Shown here: positions 12,701-23,363 of the stretch, one piece after another
Layout of the letters: every line of letters begins with the position of its first letter
Position numbering within the stretch: the stretch's first letter is position 1
Source of the DNA: Phallusia mammillata
Taxonomy: Eukaryota > Chordata > Ascidiacea > Phlebobranchia > Ascidiidae
DNA: 64,000 nt
Direction of reading: 5' to 3'
Assembly (NCBI GenBank): GCA_003260075.1
Contig: QLIY01000037.1
Location: 268,329 to 332,328 of the forward strand
The notes under the pieces: generated by a model
Databases searched by the model: none
The model's input: the letters and a program-made list of their open reading frames with translations, nothing else
Told to the model about the DNA's origin: nothing
Position numbers and translations under genes: made by a program

Positions 12701-15700
12701 AATGTTTAAAACTATTAAAAAAGAAACATTTTTGAAAAACAACCACCCCTAAAACTTTGAGAAAAAATTCAAACCATCATACATGATACACACTCCTTTT
12801 ATGGCATGTGCTAATATTTTGTGGTTTAATCTGCAATCCACTTCAAAGAGAATAGCCCAGTAATTCTATAAAAAGCAAATCAATTTATGTAAACAAGATA
12901 CTTCAATTTATATATTCAATCAGGTATAAATATAAAAGCATTGAGCCAACACATCACAATTACGGCACAAATATTTTATATTTAGATGGGCTCAAAAAAA
13001 TATGTTTTTAGAATGATAACTAAACTTCCTTTAACCACACAACAGTTATATTTGGTCATTTTGCTGTTTTTTTTTGTTACAGTTGAGGGTGATATGATGG
13101 ATATTGATGAACTAATGATTGAGATACTTTATGACAAAGAGTTTGTTGCAAACAACAACCTTGGCACAATGAATTCAATCACTTTCTGCCGCCTTATGGT
13201 GCAGGTAATTTTTTGATAACCTTAAGTACAAACCAGACATTACATTTTTACTTGTGGCAGAAAATGTAAATGTTTTGAATATTAAAACTTAACTTGACAA
13301 CTGAATGCTGTTTGAGAAGTTGAACCATGTGGTTTTAGGAAGATTGTAGAAGGGCATTAGCTCTTAGTAATTCCACCAAAATTGCTTTACAGACCCTGTT
13401 TTGGGAATTGTACTGTTAAGCTATACAGCCTATGGTAATTTTTATACCTATCCAGCCTGCTGGGAAAAAAAGTTTGTTGACCAATGACCCCTGCTGTAAA
13501 TAGATATAATATGAAATACCCAATTTTTACATTTTCGGACAATATTTAATTCACTGACAGATAAACTTAGCAAAACGTGTAAATAGTTAAACTTTGTTTG
13601 TGAGCTGTTTCAAATGCTTGTGTTTTCAGTTTTTTCTTCTTCCGAGAAGAACTTCATTTAAAAGATTTAAAAAAAATATCATAAAATTATTACTTTTGGC
13701 TATAATTTTGTGCAATTTTGACATGTTTGTTTAGATGGCCCATCACATTTGGGCATATTTACAAGCTGCTAAAGTCATTGGTGATTATGTTGACATTGTT
13801 GTCCCTACAGGTGGAGCTGGAAATATTACTGGTTGGTGTTTTTATTGTTTGTTTTTTTACTTTTACATTACTGCCTAGATAAACATTCTTGTTTCAGCTT
13901 GTTTTTTGGCTCAACTAAGTGGGGTTCCTATCCGAGCTCATGCTGTTACGAATATCAATGATTGCTTTCATCAAATTGTCACAAACAACAGTGTTAAACT
14001 AGCCAAAGTAAAGAAAACTCTAGCCCCTGCAATGGATATATCGGTAATGTTATCCTGCTTTACCTCTTGGTGTTAAGGAGCTCCAAAAGTCACATGAATT
14101 GGGTTGTTTTATTTTTACTCTTTCAGTTTCCAGGAAATTTTGAAAGGGTAATATGGCTGGCATCAAACCAATCAGGTGAAATTGTTTCTGCAGCTATCAA
14201 TACTTTTCTGAATGGAGAGGAAATGCATTTGCCAGAATTTGTTCATAACAAAGTAAGGTTTTGGTCTTTTACTTTTTCAGAGTTTATTGAGTTAAATTGC
14301 AACCAGAAAGGGCTGGAACCCACAATTTCTAACTTGTATTTGATGTTGAACAAAATGTTGTAAAGTTAAAATAAGAGATCAGATGTGCATTTAATAGAAA
14401 ATTAAAGAAACCTTTCATTTTTGGTTTGAGGAAAACATAATAGTGATCAACCTCTTGTTATGTCATGTATACCTTATATCCTAATAACATTGTCACAGAT
14501 ATTGTGCTTTAAATAACTACGGTTTAGACCAGATACAGAAAACCTTTTTCCTCATAAAGGCTATCCAACAATTCCTGTTTTTTTATGTAATAAGCACAAT
14601 TTCCAGCAATGAAAATACATAACCATTTTGTTCTGTTTACTTATTTCTTGGTTGAGCTCTTCCCCAGTTATTGCCACTTATTTTTCTTGTCTGTCAATTT
14701 TGTTATTGTGTAATTTTTTTCTAAATGTTTTAATTGACAGATCCAAAAATATATGCAAACTGCAATTATTGACCAGGAGGGAATCAAGTCAGCTATGTTG
14801 AAATGCTACTCAGAACACAAATATTTTGTCTGTCCACATACGGCTACAGCACTTTCCTACATTTTCACGAGGTCTGTTTTTTTTTCTTTTACATGATTTT
14901 TGTATGATTTTAAAGCACTTCTAAATAGATAACAATCAGAATACATCATTTTAAGTTTAAAGATTATATGGTGTGCATTTGTATCATGTACCAAATTAAC
15001 TTTGAGGAGGTAATTATATACCAGCAGAACATGGTTATTTTAAGGGCTTCGCAAAATAGTAATGGCTAACTATAATTAAAAAATGCATTTTAGAAACTTG
15101 GACAAGGATTATAAAAATGTGGTTGCCATGGCTACAGCCCATCCAGCAAAATTTCCAGAAATATTGGAATCTGTTGGTTTGCCACCAGTACCTTCCACAA
15201 TAGTTGATGGCATAAGAAAACAGGAAAAACGGTAAAAATCTTTTTTTATAAATCGATTATTAAAAGACACTGATATACCACATGGTTTGCTTGCAAACTT
15301 GACTGCAAAACAGAGCTTTTCAGTCAATCAAAAATGAGTATTCATCAACACATTTTTGTGGTGTTTTTGTTACAAAGCATCTGAGTTGATTTGCCAATGA
15401 TGGCCAACCTTTTGACATCAGGTTTCAGATGTGCTATAAATCTTTTATGTTTGGTGCATGTGGGATATGCCATAGGTTGGCCACCCCTGACAAAAAGTTT
15501 TTGATGAAAGTGCATGTTTAGGAATGAGCTTAATCTTTTTTTTTAGGATCTTAATAAAATCCTAATGTTTTCAACATGTGATTTATCATTTTAAGAAGGT
15601 TAACTTCCTTTCAGCTGAAGTTGATTATAACTCAAATGAATTGATTGAAAAAGTTTGTAAAGTGCACAAATTAAGAGAAATATCAATTGGGGCCTTGTTT

Positions 15701-15974
15701 TGACCAAGACCTTCACTGTCATGTGGTTTACACTTCACCATAGAAAACATTTGTAATATGTAAAGTATATGTTCATTTCAAATGGCATATTTGACATGGA
15801 ATTTTTTTCACTTTAGTCCCAAACTGTTGAATTATATTAGTTGCTTCACTGCAAATACTTGTTAGGTGTCTTAAACTGGAGAAGGACTCAAACTGGAGAG
15901 ATTTAATATGCCAAAAAATAGTGGACATCACTGCCAAGCATCAAGCAAATAATAAATCCTTACTTTGTAACTAA
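9703..15974 (+). CDS. THNSL2: Threonine synthase-like 2
   Basis: PLP-dependent fold-type II enzyme of the threonine-synthase family. Animal THNSL2 is reported to act as a catabolic phospho-lyase on O-phosphothreonine rather than making threonine. Eleven exons: 9703-9814, 9998-10108, 11523-11717, 12318-12470, 13083-13204, 13735-13831, 13898-14043, 14127-14252, 14741-14871, 15094-15231, 15866-15974; 479 residues, typical of the family. The N-terminus MKFRSTRG and the segment GKDGGMWMAERVP match the synthase N-terminal domain. Lys113 in HGESMAFKDLA is the PLP Schiff-base lysine. ATSGDTGGSAAY and VPTGGAGNIT are the cofactor phosphate-contact loops. Two MITEs occupy introns 2 and 3. The gene sits between two SORD paralogues on the same strand. 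Confidence 0.94.
10272..11099. mobile_element. hAT-type non-autonomous element (828 bp)
   Basis: Ends CAGTGGTTCTCAAACTTT and CTTTGAGAACCACTG with a perfect 8-bp target duplication GTATAGAG (10264-10271, 11100-11107). Lies in THNSL2 intron 2. The ambiguous base at 11007 falls in a 32-bp block that recurs at 18013-18044, where the matching base is C. No intact transposase. Confidence 0.93.
11807..12162 (-). mobile_element. TAGGCCTA-ended MITE, copy 2 (356 bp)
   Basis: Inverted copy of the element at 3065-3453, with the same TAGGCCTACC ends and internal blocks such as the GGAGGACATGTCCTC palindrome. Perfect 8-bp target duplication CCATATGG at 11799-11806 and 12163-12170. Lies in THNSL2 intron 3. 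Confidence 0.88.
14527..14590. repeat. Degenerate left end of a hAT-type element
   Basis: ACAGAAAACCTTTTTCCTCATAAAGG resembles the left 40 bases of the element at 4208 (GGGGAACCTTTTTGTTCATAAAGG in the same order). No matching right end or target duplication was found. THNSL2 intron 8. Confidence 0.35.
15393..15490. mobile_element. Short degenerate hAT-type remnant
   Basis: Inverted ends CAATGATGGCCAACCT and AGGTTGGCCACCCCTG (consensus CAGGGGTGGCCAACC) about 98 bp apart, in THNSL2 intron 10. The flanks do not match, so this is an old or internally deleted copy. Confidence 0.5.
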
Positions 15975-16783
15975 CACAATCATGATTTTCATGCTTTTAT
16001 AAAGATACACCGAGACATTTCTCCCTGTAAATGCTTGCATTTTAAAACTAAACATAACAAATACATGTACATATTTATTATTCTATTGTCAGAAATTATT
16101 CAAAATATTTAGAAGGTAATGTCTGAATGAAATATTTTAACTACCTGTATTTGTCTTTGTAGTCTAAATGCATTGTAACAAACTCTCTTGTGAACTTCAG
16201 TCACATAACACCTTAATAAGGGGTGGGGTATGATACAGGGGTGGGTCGTTAAACGCAAATTTTTCTGAAGATTTTAGCTTTTTTAGCTGAGCTATATAGT
16301 TGGTCCACCGCATGACCTAGTTACACAATGTGATTTTGCGCGTTTTTGTTGTTTGCATTTTAGTGTTTCGCTGCCGTGCCGTACACAAGCCTTTTTATTT
16401 CATTGGTGAAAGTTTCTTTGTTTTGAAAGTTTTTTGTTATGCTTTTACTGCAGTGGCCTTTAATGGTTGTTGAGTGCAATAACATAGCCCTCTGGGGAAA
16501 CTATAGAATTTAGACTGATTATTGTATAATTAAAACGTTAATGAGCGCCGGAAACGGATTTCACTATCTTAACGCTTTGCATAAAAATCTTTTGCAGAAG
16601 TGTATTTGTGCAAACTGGCATATTTGCTGCTTCAATGCACACTGCAACGCTCTGTTGAGCAATAAACTTGCATGCCGCGAGCAATGTGGTAAAAGTGGAA
16701 CAAGTCTGGTAAACAGGATCAGTTACTTTTACAAGTAGACAGGAAGGTATTGGACAATACTCAATCTGTTGCACAGCAAAAGC
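15975..16783. other. Intergenic: THNSL2 to SORD copy B
   Basis: About 800 bp of 3' UTR and upstream sequence. GGGGTGGGG and CAGGGGTGGG blocks near 16220-16250 look like isolated hAT-type ends without partners. No gene is supported. Confidence 0.5.
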
Positions 16784-19700
16784 ATGACTGAATTCGCTAA
16801 TTTAGGAGTAGCAGTTCACAAAAGACCAGACGGAAGCACACCATGCGATTTGCTCGTGGTAAACCTATTGTACAAAAAAATGATGGTTTAATTTGGTGTT
16901 ATTGGCGGTAACCGGCGCAAAGACTAATTGTTTAAAGCCAATTGCAATATATTGCGTTGCTTAAAATGTCTTATTGCCTTTTTTAGGTGGAACGTCCTGT
17001 TGTTGAACCTGAAGACAATGGTAAAATTTTGAAAACGTTTAATAATTTTATTTTTTATGGACAAAAATCTAGTCGGGCGTAAGTTAACGTTGGATAAGGT
17101 GGGGAAATAACTGTTTTATAATGGCTGTGAAGTTCATTTCTCTTGTTGCATGAACACAATGGCAGTAAATCACCAAACCGGAAATAGTTGCGTAATGTTA
17201 AAACGTTTTCGAGCTCAAAGCAGTGAAGGGCAATGTTGGTGGTTCGTGACTGAATGCTGCAGCTACATCCTTTATAACGCATTTTATGACGGTAGCTTAC
17301 ATTTTAGGAAAAGAGACGGGATTGATTTTGCAAAGTTGGTTAGTTTTCTGCCTTTTAATTCATTCTTTGACTGAATCTTGTTGGCAGAGGTTTTGCTTCA
17401 CATCAATTCGGTTGGTATTTGTGGTTCTGACGTGTCGGTGTGGAGAAAAGGCAGACTGGCTCATCTGGCGCTCGAAGGTCCTTTGGTTCTTGGTCACGAG
17501 TCCTCAGGAAAAGTTTTACGTTGCGGCAAAAACGTTAAACATCTCATACCAGGTATTTTTAGGTTTAAAAACACTGAACTATGTCACTAGAACGATATCA
17601 ATAAGGGTTACTCCAACTTTTGAGGGTAAAAGTGGTATATATCACAAAAATATATGCTGAATTTAGTGCCCAACAGGGTCATTCAAATGTACACAAATTT
17701 AGAGAAGTTCAAGTCACCTTTTTTTTCAAAAATCTTGCCCTTTTGTGTGATGTTTAATCTTAACTGAACGGCCTGTTAATAACCGGTTGCCTGTTCTAGG
17801 GGACCGAGTTGCTATTGAGCCAGGATACCCGTTACGACAGGACGAGTTTGCCAAAGTTGGACGACACAACTTGAGTGATCAGTATTTCTGCTCTATACCG
17901 ATGTCCAATGGATGCCTGCAGCGATACTTCACTTATCCTGCCGACTACTGCTACAAGTTAGTTTGATTATACACTTATTTTTTGCACTCTTAAATACACT
18001 TGGTGAGTGTTTCGCTTGTAATATTAACATTTTTATTATACATCTGTAATGCAAAATATGTGTCACGAAATCAAGAGATAACCAAACCGAACTGTCCTGT
18101 ACCATACCGTGGAATTTAAACTAACAAGGCAGCCTATATCGTAAGGTTAACTATATCTTGGTTGATCTTGAGCAAAACAACGTTTTAAAAGTAATTAATC
18201 AGTAAGGATTATGACAGCTAGTTTGGTTCATTTTCAAAATAAAAAGACCTAAATATTTGTTTCTGCTAGAAACTATTGAAGAAAGAAAGCAATCGCCCCT
18301 CGTCCCAAATGAACACAGTAGGCTACCCTTCGCAGGTTTTTATGTTTTTTGGAATCGATTTTTTATGGTAGGCTTCCTGACAACGTGAGTTTCGAGGAAG
18401 GAGCTTTGGTAGAACCTCTTTCGGTTGCTATTCATGCTTGTAGAAGAGCAGAAGTCCAACTTGGTCATAATGTGTTGGTGTGTGGGGCTGGACCGATAGG
18501 TTTGGTGTCACTGATTGTAGCAAAGGCGATGGGTGCCGCAAAAGTTATAGTAACAGGTAAGGTAAAGTGCAGGACCTTTAAATCTCTGCTAAGTCTAGAA
18601 AAAATATTGTGAAATCATCAACTACATTTTTATTATTTGGACTTTATGGAACTATTTTATCACTTTAGCTTATCCCGGGCGCAAGCGAAATGAAACGGTT
18701 CTACAAATTGGGTATGCTTTAGCTTTTACTCAAAAAAACTTACCAGGCGGCATTTCTAATGTGCATCTGATTTTGTGTGTTCAGATTATTTTGCATTTGG
18801 TGGGTGTGTTTCAGATATGCTTGAAAACAGACTGGAAGTTGCGAAATCGCTTGGTGCGGATTTCATCCATAAGGTTTCGAAGGGCGAATCTCCGATGGAA
18901 ACTGCTCGTATCGTTGAAAATCTTCTCGGCTGCATGCCAGAACGCACCATTGAATGCACTGGAGCCGAAGCAGCAGTACAAACTGGAATTTACGTGGGAA
19001 ACTGTTGTTTATGTGCATTATTGCTGTCCGTTCACGTTCTTTATCCCCCACCCCCTCCTATATCCCATCAGCATTGAATATAATTGTTGATGTAATAAGT
19101 CAAGCACTCCAGAGTTGGCCCGAGCTTGAAACCCGGCCCGAACCCGTTTTTTTAAGAACCCCGTAAGGCCAGAAAGTTTGATTGAAAGGCTTATACATTA
19201 ACGCCCCAGAAAAGACCAAGACAACAAACACAATAGACAATAATAGACCTTTGGCTATGAACAAAGCGTTTTAGGGCTGTTTGACATTTAGTCAGGTCCA
19301 GCAACTGGCTACTTGGTTAGTTAAATCAATTCAAAATATACTGACACAGAGTGTTAAGTCAGGCCCGAATCAAACCCGTGTTTTTGATAAAACCTAAGCC
19401 CCACCCCGGCCCGAACTTGATGATTTATGAAACCTAAGCCCGACCCGACATACAACTCTGAAGCACTATTTAAAAAGCAAGCTTGATTTAATAATTTGAC
19501 AATTCTGCAGGCTACCAGGTCAGGGGGTTGCCTTATGTTGATTGGAATTGGTCCTTCAGAGTCCATCAATGTTCCAATTGTAAACGCTGCCGTACGTGAA
19601 GTGGACATAAAAGGCTGCATCAAATACTGCAACACGTAAGAGCAAGTTAAGATCATTTTGGAAATAAGAAACAAACCGCTAGATGTCACTGTTAGTTAAA

Positions 19701-20090
19701 AAAACATTTTTTATTTCACTTTTGCATTGGGATTGGGTGAAATTTAGCCAGATAAGTATTTGACCTAATGGTCCAACGTACGTGTTATATATTGAAATCT
19801 GTTTTAAAAATCCGCTGGCAATGTACTGTAAAATCGCTTGTTAGACATAATAAGGTGAATGTGCTCGTCTTTGTGCTCAAGGAATCGTCTTTATTGTTAA
19901 CTCCTGTCTTTGAATTTGGCAAAGGTGGCCGACCGCTATTCAAATGATATCGTCCGGCCAAGTAAACGTGAAACCGCTCGTAACGCACCGTTTTCCACTC
20001 GAAGACGCGATCGAAGCTTTTAATGCCAACCTTACCGGAAAAGGAATCAAGATAATGATTAAATGCGACCCAACTGATCGAGGAATATAG
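16784..20090 (+). CDS. SORD: Sorbitol dehydrogenase, copy B
   Basis: Second polyol dehydrogenase, paralogous to 5709-8804. Eight exons: 16784-16858, 16987-17020, 17388-17552, 17800-17956, 18372-18556, 18815-18993, 19511-19635, 19925-20090 (TAG); 361 residues. Exons 2 to 6 and 8 have the same lengths as in copy A (34, 165, 157, 185, 179, 166 bp); exons 1 and 7 are each 3 bp longer. The Cys of VGICGSD, His-Glu of VLGHESSG, the Glu of [10 protein letters not shown] and the NAD motif [11 protein letters not shown] are all present, so the enzyme should be active. The N-terminus differs strongly from copy A while the core is highly similar, which suggests older divergence or conversion of the core. 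A hAT-type element lies in intron 6. Confidence 0.95.
18013..18044 (+). repeat. 32-bp hAT-element fragment in SORD-B intron 4
   Basis: Matches 11005-11036, near the right end of the hAT-type element in THNSL2, apart from the ambiguous base there. No element ends surround it. Confidence 0.6.
19110..19460. mobile_element. CCCGA-rich hAT-type MITE (351 bp)
   Basis: Ends CAGAGTTG / CAACTCTG, rich in GGCCCGA and AGCCC motifs, with near-perfect 8-bp flanks AAGCACTC (19102-19109) and AAGCACTA (19461-19468). Fragments with the same right-end sequence (TTACAACTC) occur near 32490-32515 and 56135-56155. Confidence 0.75.
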
Positions 20091-20313
20091 AAACCTAGAG
20101 TTATGCAAAAAACAGAAGAGGCATCTAACACCAAATTCAGCTTTCAAGCATGCGACATGCACTAACACTTCCCTGCGCATATGCTCTTAATTAACAAAGA
20201 GAACTAGAATCGCATTGATCTTGTTATCACGCTTTGTGTGTATTTACCGCTTTAACCAAACCGCTTTGCTGACATTTGTATAGTTTTGAACATGCATTTA
20301 ACACTTTGGAGAA

Positions 20314-20319
20314 AATAAA
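20314..20319 (+). promoter_or_regulatory. Poly(A) signal of SORD copy B
   Basis: AATAAA 224 bases after the stop codon. Confidence 0.5.
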
Positions 20320-20379
20320 AGCGTAGAACGTTTGGTCTCGAGTGGGCGACATCACATGCTCCCCTGTTTACAAGAAAAC

Positions 20380-20480
20380 AAATCGTTGGCCGAATGGCTG
20401 ACCCATACACAGACATGACCCATATATAGACAAAAACAACCTGTTCAGGATTCGTCCCCGGGAGGGTTCGAACCCCGTGA
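20380..20480 (+). repeat. tRNA-derived SINE candidate
   Basis: Pol III-like A box TGGCCGAATGG (20387-20397, matching TRGYNNANNGG) and B box GGTTCGAACCC (20465-20475), 78 bp apart. The stretch GAATGG...ACCCATACA is shared with the candidate at 57618. I cannot fold a tRNA cloverleaf, so it is not called a tRNA gene. Confidence 0.4.
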
Positions 20481-21779
20481 CAAACAAATCTTTCTCTGTA
20501 AGTTATAGCATAGCAAAAACACTCTATAAAGCGGAAAACTCTTTTATATTTCGAAGTACAGCAATTCGATTTTACCACTCTTAACGAGCAGCAAGGCCGT
20601 TTTAAAAAAGTTTTTGTGTAACCGACGTTGCTCGTAAAAGATCGTAAACCCAAGCAGAAAGGTACACAAGGCCGGCATCAGCGTGTTGTAACACGTCCAG
20701 GGGCTTAGTCAAAGAAATATATGTCCCGGTGCCCAATATCAATACTTGGGCATTGTACTCAACTCCTGTATATTTACCTTTGACAACAGAAATTGTGGTT
20801 GCTTTAATTCGTGGCAATCGCTCAACGTAGTATTGCTACTCAAGGGCGCGGAGTTGTGACCATTTGTGGATACTCAAGGGCACTTAAGCATCGGTCGACG
20901 AGGGATAGTTTAAATGCCACAAACGAAAGTTTCCCCTGTTTTTTTACTCTCCAGTTTCGCGGTTGTTACTAGCAATCAGATAAACGTTTTGCGGTATCTT
21001 AGCAAAGCTTTAACGTATTATCCGTGTCAGGAGAGCCATTGTGAATTGCGAAGGTTTTTTTGAACATTGATCAGCAGGCTAATTTGAGATTGATGTTGAA
21101 GTGTGTAAGTTGTGTGTGTTGTGCATTGTAGACAAGTATAGTAAAACATTCGATTGATACACACGAGGGAAATGCGCATTTGGTAGTTTCTATAAAATTT
21201 ACCAAAACGATAGAAGGTTGTTTATTTTGGTAACACTCACAATTTTGTAAATACGGGATTATTCAAATGTCACTAATTAATTATTTGTACCTTAACCAGT
21301 CAAAACGTTTGTCAAGAAATGATTTATTATATGCAACATAAGTACTTAAATGATTTCTTTCCGAAAACAATCAAGTGCGCCACATTGAAATACTTACGTT
21401 TTGCTCGGGACGGTTACTCAGCACAGGTGTATGTCCGCTGCTGTTTTCGGAAACTGTAGTTTCAAATACGGTCAATGACTCTGAGAAATGCCGGAGAAGC
21501 GAAGCGGAAAACATGCGAAAACTCGCAGCAAAGGCTCTTTCTCACGTACTATGTTCACTGCACTAAGCGGAAGCCGTGTAAATAATCCTTTGTTGAGGTT
21601 GACGTAAAGCTTGAGTTGGCCGACCGCATCTTCAAGCTTGTTTTCGTAGGTTTTTCTCAAACCACATTTATTGCCTTATTAATATGCTGTAAAACTTGAG
21701 ATATCTTTTAAGTTGTACAAGGTGTCCTAAAAGTTTCTATTGTGAAATGAAGACTTAATGGCAAACAAAACGGCCAAAA

Positions 21780-21850
21780 TGGACGTAAAAAGCGACATGA
21801 TTTATAATTCAAACGTTTCGGCAAATGCTCATTCCATCATCAGTGATATG
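21780..21850 (-). repeat. Repeat with hammerhead-like core, copy 1
   Basis: On the minus strand it reads CTGATGATGG...TTGCCGAAACG (21843-21814). CTGANGA followed by GAAAC is the core of hammerhead ribozymes, which are common in Penelope-like elements and satellites. A second copy lies at 50160-50230. The predicted stem II is imperfect and I cannot place the cleavage site. Confidence 0.4.
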
Positions 21851-23363
21851 TGAAAATACAATGGTGCACCTGTGCAGTGAACAAATTCGAAATGATATGT
21901 GGCTGATTTGGTTCAACAATAACTTCCACATTTGAGCCACAATTATTCGGAATTCGATAAAACGTAATCTTGTATTGTATAAAAATCGACACAATAAAAC
22001 TTTGTGCACTTGCTTAGACCTGTGTAATGAACAACAAAGTCAACCTCTTAACGGTAAAGTTATACAAAAAATAAACGTTGCAATCAAATGCGTTTGGAAT
22101 TTATTATCACAATCAGCAGACGTTGCTTTAGTGACGTCAGACTTGTGACGGTTACACACGTGATTACAGATAACAGCTGTCAGAAGTTTACCGCAATTGG
22201 AATTTTCGCAGTTGTTTGTCCTAGCCAAAGCTTGCGACAGTTACGTATGCGTTTTGAGCATAAAGGCGCGACGCTTTAGATAGCCCCAGGCCCACGCCGC
22301 ATAACTCTATCGCTATCAAGCGTTTTCTCAAACTTTTATTGCCAGTGTCGGCGATGGGCTGATGCTGCGAAGTTTGCAGTTACAGAAGGGATTTGGTTTG
22401 GTGGGTATACGACTGCTATTTGTTCTTGTTCACATGTGAGTTTTAAGTGGGTTTGGGAACATATTTTTGTTAGGGTTGATGCAATCCACTGCCATAGGTA
22501 TTTGTTTCAATCGCAATTTATTGTTTGTCGCTTTTGCAGCCACATAGGTCGTTATCGTAACAGATTAGACTGTGTTCGAAGTGAAAAGTATGATAGTGAC
22601 TCGTTGCCCATAAAGTCCTCTAAATAGTGTGGCTTGTATAAGCTATTGATCAATACGACGTAAGTAAGACCGCCCATTACAAAGGAATCAATTTCCATCG
22701 GCGCACGATAGTGTTTACACAAGCTGCGTGCAAGTTAGCCAGGAACATTCATACAGTTGCGCTTTAGCTCCGCAAACCCATTTTCACAGGCAATTGTTTG
22801 TTGTTTAACCGAGGTACGTCGTTAGGTATTTTAACAGGATTAATAAGTTACGCAGGTCGGGGTTTTAAATTTCACAGTTACCGATCATTGTGCTTTGTTA
22901 CCAGAAAATAAGTTAAGTTTGTAAGCAGTTTTATCACTTTAACTTGTACATTGAGCTAATTCAAATTAGTATTACGTTTAAATTAAGGAAAATATTGACG
23001 GTTTTATATATGCAACATATAGTACATTAGGCTATGCAGTGAGAAACAAAGTGTTCTTGTGAAGTTCTCTTTTAAAATTAACGAATTATCAAAAACAAAT
23101 TGTTAACGGAACTTTCAATGCTAGTAAAGTTTTGGCGAAGCTTAAAGCAACACCCAAGCATGCCCGGTTGTTTATTTATTTATTGTTAGATGTGACTTCT
23201 TTGAGGCTATGTTGACAGACCAGAGTTGTATTTTGGATTTCTGAGCGGTTGTGCACGTCAAGTATTCATTTTAGTTTCACATTCTTTTCAGAAACCGGTT
23301 ACCAGAAACAGGCACGTAAAATTTGTAAACATCAAGGTCATCGATCTCAATTCTCTTACAAGC

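Larger units (their letters stand above)
20091..23363. other. Intergenic: SORD copy B to coiled-coil gene
   Basis: 3.3 kb. Contains the SORD-B poly(A) signal (20314), a tRNA-like SINE candidate (20380-20480), a hammerhead-like repeat (21780-21850) and probably the promoter and 5' UTR of the next gene. A consensus-like splice acceptor (TTCTTTTCAG, ending 23291) precedes the next start codon; it could join an unseen 5' exon or a trans-spliced leader. The small open frames here show no domain. Confidence 0.5.

Noticed and set aside
16215-16250. Possible hAT-type element start (CAGGGGTGGG)
   Set aside because: No partner end or target duplication within 2 kb.
19785-20180. 131-codon antisense open frame
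   Set aside because: Lies opposite the last SORD-B exon and shows no domain of its own.
20387-20475. A possible tRNA gene from A and B boxes
   Set aside because: Box spacing is too long without an intron and I cannot form acceptor and anticodon stems; treated as a SINE candidate.
20252-20653. 133-codon minus-strand frame
   Set aside because: No recognised domain, overlaps the SORD-B poly(A) region and the SINE candidate.
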